Below, piece by piece: positions 1-9,741 of a stretch of 33,800 nucleotides of DNA (the first letter of the stretch is position 1; every line of letters begins with the position of its first letter). Made by a program: the position numbers and the translations under genes. Under the pieces are notes generated by a model that worked only from the letters and a program-made list of their open reading frames with translations, made no database searches and was not told the origin of the DNA. Source of the DNA: Cytidiella melzeri (taxonomy: Eukaryota > Basidiomycota > Agaricomycetes > Polyporales > Irpicaceae); the NCBI GenBank assembly GCA_022592445.1, contig JABYQR010000441.1:1-33800 (forward strand), written 5' to 3'.

Positions 1-214
1 ATTTTCCCTGATGTGGGTAACTGAAAGCGTTCTTACAGCTAGCTCATACCTTCAAAATCAGCACACTCTTGCTGCTCCTGTTCCTCCACATCCCTGAAAA
101 TCTCAATTGCCTCAGTGCTGGTCAGTAAGTAGCATTCTTGTCTGCATTGCACTCACTTTGGTTCACTGTACTAAAACTGCTGTTACAGCTAGCCATTCAA
201 CTGTCTCTTGAAAA

Positions 215-653
215 TAATGGCTTTTCAGCTCCGGCTCACGGACTAGTAGTTACCGGACTCTCTTTTGTTTTCCGTATATGGTTGCTCTATTGTTCTTTCT
301 TCACGCGGACACATCTGTATCACAGATTTTCCTTTTTGGGTCGCCTGAGGGCTCTGTCTTATATACCTTTGCCCCCGCTCCTGACACTCCATCGTGCTCT
401 TTCTCTTTTGCACCTGGAGTGAGTATTCTTCGTTGTCCCTCACATATGCAATATGCTCACAGCCTGTACCTGTAGTTAACTCGCTTCGCTCGTGTGTCTT
501 AGGTACAGTCATTATGCAATCGTGCTCTTTCTCTTTTGCACCTGGATTAACTCGCTTCGCTCGTGTGTCTTAGGTCCTTACGACGGCAAGTGGGATTACG
601 ACTGCGCATCCATCCCTGCCTCTAGACGTGTTGAATTCATTCGACCGGCTTTA
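215..653 (+). mobile_element. Solo LTR of the copia family, 439 bp
   Basis: This is the same 439-base LTR that bounds the copia element at 11350-16853, in the opposite orientation. It begins TAATGG and ends CGGCTTTA. It is flanked by a perfect 5-base target duplication, GAAAA (210-214 and 654-658). The paralogous locus near 27090 shows the unoccupied site with a single GAAAA. It looks about 95% identical to the complete element's LTRs, so it is an older insertion. A TATATA promoter core (about 359-366) and two copies of a CTCGCTTCGCTCG-containing unit (about 480 and 550) lie inside. It ends 42 bases before the start codon of the downstream gene, so it could supply promoter or 5' leader sequence; that is inference. 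Confidence 0.93.
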
Positions 654-695
654 GAAAACCCTTGCCAAGATTGCCCTTCGACATCCCATACTGTC

Positions 696-1217
696 ATGCA
701 GCTCTCAATCTCTCTCATCATCTTTTCTGCTATTCTCACCGGTGCATTGCACACTGTGGAGGTATCTGCCATCCCGTGCAGCGGCACAGACTCCTGCCAC
801 CATCCAACCTTCTCTGCCAACCTCAACAGCTTGCAGAGACGTGTGCCAGGCACCCAAGGCAATATCAACCATGCATTTGCAATTCCTGCCGAGCTGTATA
901 CAAACAGTATCTCCACACACCCGAATTTGGAACTGCCCAAGGTACTGGGATTCATTGCACAATTAGGATTGTATGGTTCGGTAGCATTAAAAGATGTGGT
1001 GGAGGCAGTTATGGTAGGAGAAAATGGGCCTGCAATGACTGCGACGGCGGCCCACAAGGCGGTGTGGGAGTACGTAAAACTCCTGAGACAATCACGTTTA
1101 AATTCGCCGCCGAAGACCGCTAGAGAGGTGATGCCTGCACTAAGGGATGATTTAGAATTGTACGTGCACGATCATTATACTCGCAAAAACATCCCTCTAC
1201 CGCCTCCACATGGTTAG
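696..1217 (+). CDS. Small secreted prepro-protein, paralogue 1
   Basis: The protein has 173 residues and no recognised domain. Residues 1-25 form a classical signal peptide (MQLS start, hydrophobic core LIIFSAILTGAL, likely cut after VSA). A dibasic LQRR at about 46-49 looks like a Kex2-type processing site, so residues 26-49 may be a propeptide. The mature part is hydrophilic, without an obvious cysteine framework, and ends in a conserved stretch, DLELYV then KNIP plus prolines. The open frame extends upstream into the LTR, but the methionine at 696 is chosen because the paralogue at 27125 starts at the same place with the same signal peptide. The paralogue shares signal, propeptide and untranslated flanks closely, while the mature regions are strongly diverged. 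No introns are needed. The function is unknown; an effector or secreted interaction protein is only a guess. Confidence 0.75.
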   Translation: MQLSISLIIFSAILTGALHTVEVSAIPCSGTDSCHHPTFSANLNSLQRRVPGTQGNINHAFAIPAELYTNSISTHPNLELPKVLGFIAQLGLYGSVALKDVVEAVMVGENGPAMTATAAHKAVWEYVKLLRQSRLNSPPKTAREVMPALRDDLELYVHDHYTRKNIPLPPPHG

Positions 1218-1448
1218 CAAGGTAGTGAGAAGTATTTGTATCATTTTGTGATAGTGTTTAGTAGTCAGTAATGGTACCTTGAATACTCACGACCGACCAG
1301 CTAGTAGTAGTTGAGCTTGCACAATGAAACCCCTTGTCAACCCGCTGTTTCGAATACATCGTGTCAAGTCCGAGTCAAAACCGTCATTGTATGATAAATG
1401 GAATGAAGAGTTGGCCTCCACTGGCAGCGCTGCGTGTTGCCTGCAGTG

Positions 1449-2090
1449 ACCTTGAGGAGGTCCTCCACCTCAAGCCAGGTTCTGAACCACTTTCTCCAAC
1501 CGTTCAGTAGAGATATCCTAGGACTAAGCAAGCTTTGAGTGTGTCAGATGGGCGGCCGCGGTGTGACACCAGCTGTTGCGAGCCGTAGTCACTAAGCTGG
1601 GGAAGTCGTCTGCGAGGCGAGCAGCGGACGACAGCCTGAGGAACCTCACGCAATGCTTCAACCGTGAGCGTGTAAACGACAATAAACTTCATGTTTTTGA
1701 GTGCTACCTTTGCGAGCAGAGTTTGAACGTAGCAGCAGATGGACAAAGGATGCTGTTTCGGTCAAAGTCTTATGAGTTACACGTGCGGTGCAGGTGTCGG
1801 GGAGGGGGGGAAAGAACACGAGCACAGTCAAATCCTGACTCCGTCGTCCTGGCAAGATAATTCAGCCACGTCGCGTAAGAAATCTTTATTGAGACCGTTC
1901 CGCAAATACAACAAGCTAAGCTGCTTGTACATCCTCGCCTCGCCTCACGTCCTCCACAACCGCTTCACGACGCACGTTGAGGCCTAGAATATCATCTAAA
2001 GCCAGAGCAAACCATCAACATTTCAACCTTGCTGATAACAACCACCAAAGGAACCAACACGTACCAAGTCTTCTCAAAAACAAACACCAT
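1449..2090. other. Intergenic stretch, no gene recognised
   Basis: Short open frames here have no recognisable motif, start context or codon pattern. There is an imperfect palindrome at 1451-1474 (CTTGAGG...CCTCAAG). Nothing else stands out. Confidence 0.5.
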
Positions 2091-3332
2091 TCACAACTTT
2101 GTCCCTTCCCTCACAATCTCCTCCACAACCGCCTCGTCATACACGTCAAAGTTCCTAAAAAGCTCAACCCCAGAAATCACCTACAAAAACCATCCCGTCA
2201 CAACTCGAACCCCAATCTCCAAAAAACAAAACGGAACCACGACTCACCCCAGGCCTCTCAAACTTGACCATCGACCGATGCACCCTCCCCTTCCTCCCCC
2301 CTCTCGTCTCGTCGCCCTCATACGTCAACCACGTCCACCCCTCCCTCGGTCCACCAACCCCCCCTGGTCCACTCTTCATCGACATAGGCATAGGACAAAA
2401 CCCCATCCTCCCAAACGCCCCCCTCCCCATCCTCCCCACCCTCTCCCTCTGCTCCTCCAAACCCACCCTCCCCCAATCAACCCTTCCAAAGTACTCACCA
2501 AATAAAACTGCGGAGGCATGAGTGTGATCTCTCTCCGGGCGCACTCGAGGAGGATGTCCGAAGGGTGAACAAACCTCGCCGAGATGACTTCTTGCCCGCC
2601 GTCGGGTGTGGGCAGTCGGTCGAGTTTGTTTCCAGATGTGAACTGTCCTCCTCCGCTGAGGAAGGTAACGTAGAACTGAGTCTGAAACCGACTACAAGTT
2701 CAAAAACAAACCAAGTAAGGAAGACCCAAAACTTGCAAAATATAAAAAAAGCACCGCCCAACTCGACTCACCGAGGTTGATTTGCAGGCGTCGTCCACCG
2801 CGTAAAGCTCATGAGCTCATCCACATCCGCACTCAACCCGCACTTCTCCAAAAACTCTCCAAACATCTCCTTCTGCGCATGCACCCTCTCCCTCGCCGCA
2901 TCCAGCTCTGCATCACTAAGCTCTCTACCTCTACTACCCGTCCTCGATGATCGCGCCGGCGAAGCGAGCAACAAACCAGTCTCTTCAAACGTCTCCCGTA
3001 TAGCAGTCATCTGCAACGAGCCTCGATCCTGCTTCTCATCATAGTTCCCTCCCGGAAACACCTACCCCTTTCGCGTGAACACAACCGAGTAAAATAGATG
3101 GGAAAAGCAAAGAAATTTTGCTCACATGCACCCCTGCAAACGCAGAAGACTTTGGGTTCCGATGTACCAGCAAAATCTCGTTTCGCTGATTGATGACAAT
3201 GAGGCTTGCCGAGAGCCGGGGAATCGCTGCATTGGCAGGATCGCGCTTTACCGCCATGTTATGCGTCAGTCGTGTGTTCTTTGCTACCCAGAGTTGAGCT
3301 CGTCGTGCGAAATGGTTCATGGAGTGCAGCAA
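2091..3332 (-). CDS. Nudix hydrolase, NUDT19-like, five exons
   Basis: Exons on the minus strand are 3332-3126, 3061-2772, 2691-2499, 2448-2248 and 2180-2091, giving about 326 residues (301 if the start at 3257 is used). The four introns (64, 80, 50 and 67 bases) all begin GTGAG and end AG. The Nudix core is HVFPGGNYD followed by AIRETFEETGLL (residues 69-100), matching the REUXEEXGU half of the Nudix box with the longer first half typical of NUDT19-type proteins. Later family-like blocks are TRWTTPANQPR/RFQTQFYVTF, ISARFVHPSDILLE, MPPQFYL, GAFGRM and YEGDETRGG. Such enzymes hydrolyse nucleoside-diphosphate-linked substrates, often CoA derivatives in this subfamily; the substrate here is not shown. 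The third intron (2449-2498) is uncertain, because the sequence it removes still encodes family-like residues. A hAT transposon lies about 175 bases upstream of the start. Confidence 0.82.
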
Positions 3333-3461
3333 AGGCGGGAGGCCCGCTCACAGTTAGGGGGGAATATGGCATGTGAAAAGAGCCGGACCGCTTGGTTTGC
3401 CTTGCTGCAAGTTTGCATGTGAGTATTCATGTTTTTGTTCGTCAACAAATACGTACCATCG

Positions 3462-3506
3462 TACCGACAAGAAATACGATGCGACGGTACAGTACATCGT
3501 CCGTGC
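3462..3506 (+). repeat. Repeat D, left fragment split by the hAT insertion
   Basis: This piece (AAGAAATACGATGCGACGG... to GTCCGTGC) continues without a gap at 7432-7494 once the hAT element and one GTCCGTGC copy are removed. The joined sequence matches repeat D at 18625-18722 and 22446-22546, confirming the hAT boundaries. Confidence 0.8.
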
Positions 3507-3545
3507 TACAGCACGGGGATAAACTATACTGGGGTTGTACTTCAC

Positions 3546-3595
3546 GTTATTAACATTAATCACCCGGTTATATACGTTAATAACCGGTTAATAAC
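3546..3595. promoter_or_regulatory. Subterminal GTTAATAAC motif cluster, left hAT end
   Basis: Three copies of GTTAATAAC or its complement GTTATTAAC lie at 3546-3554, 3576-3584 and 3587-3595. hAT transposases often bind short subterminal repeats, so this is a likely binding array. Confidence 0.65.
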
Positions 3596-3624
3596 TCATA
3601 TCAATATATATATGATTTTTTACT

Positions 3625-6600
3625 CTACATCGTATAGTCGGACTCCTGTAGCCTGCGCGGTGGAGTCTGTTTTGGTGCCACTAGAGGTGAATCAGAGAGC
3701 AAGTCTCGGAGTGCGTGCAATTGAAGGTTAGCCAGGTCACCTGCAATAAATCTATCGCCCGGTTCGTGGTCGTACTTCTGTCCTGTCCGTCTAGCTCCCC
3801 ACGCATCAAAGTTCTCCTCTCCGCCTGCTCGATCACTGTCGTCGTTGCTATCAACTTCATCCTCACTGTCATCGGCTTCAGCTCTGTTCACACTCCCGGC
3901 CTCGCTTTGAAAACCATCGACTGGGACATTCAGATCAAGATCTCCACCTTGACGCAAACGAAGAGTCGAGCTGAGATCGCGGAATTTGACTGTTGGCCGC
4001 TTAATCTTGCGCGCATCCTGCTTGTACGTGAGTAACAGCTCTGGGATGGATGCATAACCACACAAACCGGCTCTTGATTCTTTTTGAATTGCTTGATTTG
4101 AGCCATGCGAACTAACGTAGATACTTTCTGCGCTCCGCGGAGGTGAGAATTTTGCCATGTAAAGTACGAGGCTGTTCGCTCATCGCTCATTGAGTTTGGT
4201 GTGAGGCCCATCAGATATGTGGCGAGTTGCTGTCAATGAGAATTTAGTTGCAATTCCGCCTCAGGCTGAGAGCCATAAGTATACATACCGCGATAGGCTG
4301 AGAAATGTACGAGCGATCTTGATTTAGTCTTTCCCACCACTCACGCGGACCTTCGTCACCAGTAACAGGGCGATCGAATGGCGGCTCACTTTGATAGTAT
4401 TTGCCAATTTGGTCCTTCAGTAGGTCGACGGCCTCGTCTTCTCTCAAACCGCAAATGGGTGTTTTGCGGTCATTGTACTCAATGCGCAGACGGTCAAGCA
4501 AGAATTGTCCCGCTCGCCGAACTGGATCCGGAAGATTTGTGGTCGCAACTGGTGCTTGTCGCGAAGAATTCACTCTGATAGGCGCAATCGCGAGAGGATT
4601 CGCGTTTGCATGACGGAGGATATCGGATTTCCGATAGCCTGGATTGCCCAATACCGACTTAGATGAGTAAAACTCTAGCAGCTCAAGATAAGACAGCAGG
4701 CACTTACGAGGATCAAGGATGAAGCCAGCATGATATACATCAGCAGTGGGCGACTGTTCGATCATTCCTTTCCATCGGAAATTCGCAATGCGTCGTATGT
4801 CTTCACGTACTTCATTAGGCATGGGGTTGTGGCGGTCCGTAATGATGTCGTGCAGCTCAGCGAGTGTGGCGAGCCAGAAAACATAGACATCCGATACAGT
4901 TGAGTTTGTCGACTCAAGGCACATTGTTGACTTTGCTCCGGGTGCTAGTATGAGTAGGAGTTCGTCTAACTTCGCGCAGAAAGTAGTGTTCGCAAAGCCG
5001 TCAACAAAGCGATCGTGGTAGGCCTATATAGTATGGATTGGTTACGAAGTGAGTGTACGCCTTTTCCAGACTATTCCGCACTCTTACCTTCAGGTTCACC
5101 GTATTTGCGTTGCACAGCGCTTTGATTGCTGGCATGTTTGTACGAAGCGAGCAGCCAGATAAGTAAACGGTCGAGAAACGTGTTTTCCCAAAGGAGGTGA
5201 GACCCGTCTTGATTTTGAGGTCCTTACGCTTCTCACGCAAGTGTGCATTTGCGTACGACGACTTCCTAAAGAATCTGATCGTTTGACGACAGCACTCAAT
5301 GATCTATGCACAATGTGAGCCTTAATTGATTATGCCAGCATCATGACTCGCTTACTTCTTTAAAATAATGCAGCCCACCAATATCTTTCAGCATCAGCTG
5401 GAAATGATGTGGCGCGTCAATAAGGTTCATAACCCAAGGGAACGTCTTCAAAACTATCGCACGAGCCAGTCGTGTATTCCCTGTATTGTCCGACACGATA
5501 CCGCGAAATAGCAGAGGCCCAATGGCGTTCAAAACCTAGCATATCATGTGAGTACACAAGTGGGACTCAAGACCTCTCACGGACCTTGATGATCTCTTCG
5601 GATAGATGGTCGCCTGTGTGCGACTGCGCTGATGCCTCATGGCCCTCCCATAGATACACGACACGACTAGGTGTTGTGATGTGGATGGTATAGACCGAGT
5701 CCACGCGACGAGTTGTACCGCCATCAAATGATAGGGTGAAGCCTTCGTGTCCAGGTGCCTGCAAGAGTTTTAGAACTTCTGTTCGTACTCGACCTGCCTC
5801 GCGAGGAATGTGGGTGTCAACGAGAGTTGTGCTGCTGAAGGGGTTGTACGTAGGGTCTGCAGCTTCCCACATCTTTCTCCATTCAGCAGTATCAATTACT
5901 GATGGAGGAATCCCTGCAGCGACAACAAAAGACATGATGTTGGTGGTGTGCAGGAGATGGCGACGTTCCTTTCCAGCTTGTCGAAACATCCCTGCAAAGG
6001 CCAGCTGTCCGGCGGACCGAGGCTCGGTGAGCTTTTCTGAGCTAGCGTCAGTTTCTCCAGAATTAGGTTGCGCTGATTCTTCGTGCTCTTCCAGCTGCGT
6101 TGTTGAGGATTTGGAGCCGAGGTGCTCGTTTACGGTGCGCCTGAGCTCTGACGGAAGGTGCGCACAATCCGCAGCGTGCTTGAATACACGATTAGCCGCA
6201 CGAGGGCCGGTCCAGTACGTGGGACAGCCTCCTTTCGCGCCTTCGCAGCGCCAATGACTCTTCCCACTTTCCTTGTCGTTAGAGTCGGCAAGTTTCACAT
6301 ACCGAGAAACCCTTTCAAGAAGCGGTTCCACCTTCCGACCGCCCTTCCCTTTTACAGGCGGATCACAGTCAATGTAACGGTCCATAATGCTCTTCGTGTG
6401 CGCTTCGTGAGCATTTCTTGCCTTCTTTGCTGCACGTGTCTCCTTCTGGTGCTTGCGCTGTTGGCTGACATCTGCGGCTGGTCGTTTATGGCCAGCGGCT
6501 CTTTTTGCAGTAGGGTTGGACCCATGCTTCCCGAGAACGTCATACGCCGACTTTGACCCTGAGTTCAGCAGCGCATCGACATCGGACTGCCTTTGATCAC

Positions 6601-7072
6601 GATTTGACATGCTACCTATCACGGCGGCCTGGAAACCATGAATGATAAAAACTCGTGAGTACCAGTCCATATCATCGGTATAGCAACAGCTTACAAAGTC
6701 TATCATGCTTCCTTCTCCAATAGCACTCTTTGCAGCATCAGTCAAATCCTCGACCCACTTAAGCAGGATCGCGCTCAGCGAATAACGGGTCAAGTAGTCC
6801 TCGAGAATGTACACAATTGCTACCAGTCCCGGGCCCTGCTCCTTGAAGACAATTGGGCCATTCTGGCGCCCCTGAGGGCAAAAGGCGACCTCCATGGCGT
6901 GATTCAGCGCCCCCTCAAGGCCATAGTCGTCGACATCGGTCTCGTTCGGAGTAAATCCTTCGAAGTTGTGATGGTGTCTACCAGTAGGGATGGAGGCAGG
7001 TAGCGAAGATAACAGGCCACCAAGTGTGCGAAGCTTGGTGGCAATTTCATCTGAGTTGACTAGTTCGCCCAT
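3625..7072 (-). CDS. hAT transposase, seven exons, about 1034 aa
   Basis: Exons are 7072-5585, 5535-5356, 5303-5088, 5023-4708, 4638-4289, 4229-4068 and 4017-3625, joined across GT-AG introns of 49, 52, 64, 69, 59 and 50 bases. All junctions keep the frame and rebuild family motifs. A BED-like zinc finger lies near residues 274-310 (C-x6-C, then H and C residues). The RNase H-like core has TLSFDGG (D450), GIVSDNTGNTR (D512) and, after the helical insertion, PNSMSDERTAS (E867), which fit the hAT D, D, E triad. FPWVMNLIDAPHH, KTRFSTVY, FILDPRYR and EWWERL are further typical blocks. The last exon adds an acidic tail. It would cut and join the element's ends in the nucleus. The start at 7072 is the first methionine of the long first exon. 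No stop or frameshift was seen, so it looks functional. Confidence 0.93.
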
Positions 7073-7322
7073 AGTCGGACAAGGGTGGGCTGCGCTGCAG
7101 AGCAGAATCCGGGCGGCGGGCGCAGGAGGTTAATACCAAGCCTCGCAGGAGCCGTCAACATAGCTATATGACTCGAGCTAGTGCTCTTACTATCATGCTA
7201 CAAATCTTTATTACTGAGCTACAAATGTCTTCTATGTGCAATCACGTCTGAGAGTTCTGACACTTCAGCAATTTTTGCGGGCCGCGTGTATTTTGCCACT
7301 GACGGCGGGAGGCGCTTAATAG

Positions 7323-7399
7323 GTTATTAACCCGACCACCACTGAACATCCGGTTAATAACACGTTATTAACCTCAGTTAATAACTCTGGGTTATTAAC
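7323..7399. promoter_or_regulatory. Subterminal GTTAATAAC motif cluster, right hAT end
   Basis: Five copies in mixed orientation lie at 7323-7331, 7353-7361, 7364-7372, 7377-7385 and 7391-7399. Together with the three at the left end they form an asymmetric 3+5 array. Confidence 0.65.
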
Positions 7400-7431
7400 T
7401 TGCCAGTTTACCCCGGAGCTGTAGTCCGTGC

Positions 7432-7494
7432 ACTGGGAGGTACTGGACTGTGAGCTGGTCACATTCACGCGCCTGTGACACTACATGCGCTGAG
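7432..7494 (+). repeat. Repeat D, right fragment
   Basis: This continues the fragment at 3462-3506 and matches 18625-18722 and 22446-22546 (shared core GAGCTGGTCACATTCAC and TGTGACACTAC). It ends in GCGCTGAG, the target duplication of the next element. Confidence 0.75.
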
Positions 7495-7759
7495 AGGTCC
7501 CCGGAATGCCCTCACAGAGGTTATATTAGGCACCTGACATAATTCGACCCTCAAAAGTCGGCATGTTCAAAATTCTTGAGGACATTTAGGCCGAAAATCT
7601 CGCTGAGGATTGATTTTGAGTGAGGACATTTGTGGCGGGTCGTGAGAAGTTTCGATCCCGATTGAGGACATAACCAAGGCCTAGGGTCGCAGCCGATCTC
7701 GCTCTTTGATTGTCTCAACCATGCGCCACGGCCCGACTACGTTGGCAACCGTGTTATTA

Positions 7760-8029
7760 GTCTTGTTCCCAGACGTTATGGGACACGACCTCGCTACGCT
7801 CGGGGACGAGATAAAAGACGACTCGCTGACGCTCGTACCTAAAATAGAAATCTTTCCATTTTTGGACACTGTTTGATGCGAAACCGTTTTTTCGTGAAAG
7901 ACCATGATCCGTGTCAGCATAACGTCTGGTCCGTTTCGCCCTTCCGGGTGTAGATGACCCTGTCACATGTCGTAATCTGTGGGCGTTTGCGATAAGATAA
8001 CGGTGAGAAATCGAATCTGTTACCTTGAT
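7760..8029 (-). repeat. Repeat C, diverged inverted copy
   Basis: On the minus strand this carries the TGACAGGGTCATCTACACCC and GCGAAACGGACCAGACGTT blocks found at 9742-9934, 18381-18616 and 22203-22440. It diverges strongly after the second block and rejoins at GTCTGGGAAC. In the duplicated block, C lies immediately upstream of a DUF6589-like gene, so this may be the relic of such a gene's promoter. Confidence 0.6.
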
Positions 8030-8355
8030 AGCTCACCACCAGTGCGACAACAGCAGCTCGTTCGGTTCGGCCACCCTTTCTCTCATTGTCGCCCTCAGCC
8101 ACCGTGTCGCCTTTCACCCTGCACCACCCGCTGCTATCAAACATGAAACTTCTTTGCACATTCTCACCTTTGCCATACCTCTGGGGAGGTCTCCGAGGCG
8201 CGACTCGAGTCAGACAGCGCGGACAAGAGAACGGAGGGTGTCACGGAGACGAAGCTCGACGCAACTAAAAGGGACACGGAGTGGAAAACGACGAGGAGGT
8301 GGTGGCAGGCGTAGAGCACAATGCTTTCACCAGCTATCAGACTTTGTTCAAGTTG
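8030..8355. other. Interior of the TIR element, no gene recognised
   Basis: An open frame at 8025-8435 on the plus strand is rich in arginine and serine and has no motif. No homologous copy lies elsewhere in the window. Confidence 0.4.
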
Positions 8356-8443
8356 CTAGCCCAGTAAAGACCAAGTTAGTATTGGGTACTACCAGCTATG
8401 TAGTACAGAGGGGGTTTGCTTACCTAGCCCAGTAAAGACCAAG
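8356..8443 (+). repeat. Two direct copies of a 20-base unit
   Basis: CTAGCCCAGTAAAGACCAAG occurs at 8356-8375 and 8424-8443, 68 bases apart. Its complement resembles the GGTCTTTA motif repeated in the gypsy LTR near 28595 and 28652, so it could be an old LTR scrap. Confidence 0.55.
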
Positions 8444-8467
8444 AGGTCGAGATGGGGGGCTAGGAGC

Positions 8468-8990
8468 GTACATGCAGCAGTATATATAGACTTCAGGGAC
8501 CTGCGCACAGACCATGTTGAGGGCAGGCTTTGCAAGAAGCCGTGTGAACAAAGAACAAAAGAACTACCTAAAGGAGAACAATAGCTATTGTCTAGACCTT
8601 GCCAAGAACTCTACTCGTGAGAGAATCTATCTAAAAGGAGACCAACTATTGTATTCCATTCCCACACCTGTGAGAACATCCTTCCATAAAGAGAACAATA
8701 GGGAAAGAACAATAAGGAGCCCATGTGGACGGTATCTATGACGTCAAACCCTAGCTATGGGCTGAGCCATGTGCTTGTAGCTATGTGGGATTACTTAAGC
8801 TGAGTCACATGCCAGTGTGACGTAGTAGCAAGTAATGTGACCGTGTGGAGCGTCTAAGCCACGTGATACGGGCGCTTAATAGACGTGAAAAGGGAGTTTG
8901 TGCAGAGAAGGTTGCAACTGAGCTGCAGCCCGGAGTTTTATAGATAAAAACAAGAGGTAAATTGCAAAAATTAAGGGCTAGTCAGGCCAT
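8468..8990 (+). repeat. Dispersed repeat B, copy 1
   Basis: It matches 23563-24303 in the same orientation from GTACATGCAG to GGGCTAGTCAGGCCAT. This copy lacks the 227-base solo LTR present in copy 2 and so shows the empty target site. It contains repeated GAACAATAG and AAAAGGAGACCA motifs and no convincing coding frame. Confidence 0.85.
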
Positions 8991-9159
8991 CCATGACAGA
9001 GGGAGCACCTGGAGCCGAAAAACGCGAGGGTGGTAGCTCGCATCAAGTCGGCAGAGGTAGACGAGAGTGGGGTTGGGTGAGTGCACACACACCCGTTATT
9101 GTTTGCATACTCCCAGACTTAACACCCTCCATGTTGTGCGAGCACTCGCGTTCGAAGCC

Positions 9160-9470
9160 TCTCAGTTAATCACATCTGAGGAACGTGTCCAAGCGTTGCT
9201 TGAAATCTAAAAAGAAGTCAAAGCTCAAATTCTCAATGCGAAGAAGAAACACCTCAAGGTACGTCCCCCGCTCGTGCAACCACCGCTGACAAGAAAAATG
9301 ACTACGCGACGTGCGTACCGCAGCTTGCACAAATAGTGCTCGACGCAGGATGCATGTCAGCGGCGCTTCTTACACAACCCATCTGGACAACCCAGTTTGC
9401 TCGTCAACATCCGGGAGCGTGGATGGGGCCCATTCGCGCTGATGCCTCAGACGGCTAAGAACTCGACAAC
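9160..9470 (+). pseudogene. Eroded coding relic
   Basis: One frame reads coherently (FEASQLITSEERVQALLEI, one TAA, then KEVKAQILNAKKKHLK). After a possible short intron starting GTACGT near 9259 comes KNDYATCVPQLAQIVLDAGC up to a TAA near 9460. The VPQLAQIVLDAGC stretch is faintly like DNA-transposon-associated proteins of basidiomycetes. This is weak evidence and no function is assigned. Confidence 0.3.
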
Positions 9471-9741
9471 GATCAAGCTCGAAGGCGCCGAGGTATACCA
9501 GTAAGGGCCTACCCTCCCACACATCTATCACAAAATCAAGGTCACCATGAATAACGGCAAGTGGAGTGGCACGTCAGGAAGGGGCGGAAAAAATATCATA
9601 TTCTTCTTTGGATGCCATAATTTATGAGAGTATAAATTAGTATATTGATGGACGAGGGGGACGAGGGGAAGGCAATAAAATACGACAAGCGGGATGATGC
9701 GTTGCCCGACGCGTGCTATCAACGAAAAGATTAGACAGACG

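Larger units (their letters stand above)
164..1448 (+). repeat. Duplicated segment G, copy 1 (secreted-protein gene and flanks)
   Basis: The segment matches 27038-27868 in the same orientation. Both start at a shared CACTGTACTAAAA and end at a shared CCTGCAGTG. This copy is interrupted by a solo LTR at 215-653; the right copy has the uninterrupted site. The flanks and signal-peptide part look above 90% identical by eye, while the middle of the coding region is much more diverged. Confidence 0.85.
3507..7423 (-). mobile_element. Complete hAT DNA transposon, 3917 bp
   Basis: The element is bounded by an 8-base target duplication, GTCCGTGC (3499-3506 and 7424-7431). Its terminal inverted repeats are 19 bases, TACAGCACGGGGATAAACT at the left and, on the other strand, TACAGCTCCGGGGTAAACT at the right, 16 of 19 matching. 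It encodes one intron-containing transposase on the minus strand (3625-7072). Eight copies of the 9-mer GTTAATAAC (either strand) lie just inside the ends. Removing the element and one duplication restores repeat D, which occurs uninterrupted elsewhere in the window. All exons read open, so it may be a recent and possibly autonomous element. Confidence 0.95.

Noticed and set aside
492..695. In-frame extension of the first secreted gene upstream into the LTR
   Set aside because: The paralogue begins at the conserved MQLS signal peptide, and the upstream part is LTR sequence.
596..1057. 153-codon open frame antisense to the secreted gene
   Set aside because: Antisense shadow; no motif, and not conserved as a frame in the paralogous segment.
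2029..2521. Proline- and histidine-rich frames on the plus strand
   Set aside because: They are the complement of glycine-rich exons of the Nudix gene.
8025..8435. 136-codon plus-strand frame
   Set aside because: Low-complexity arginine/serine content with no motif or homologous copy.
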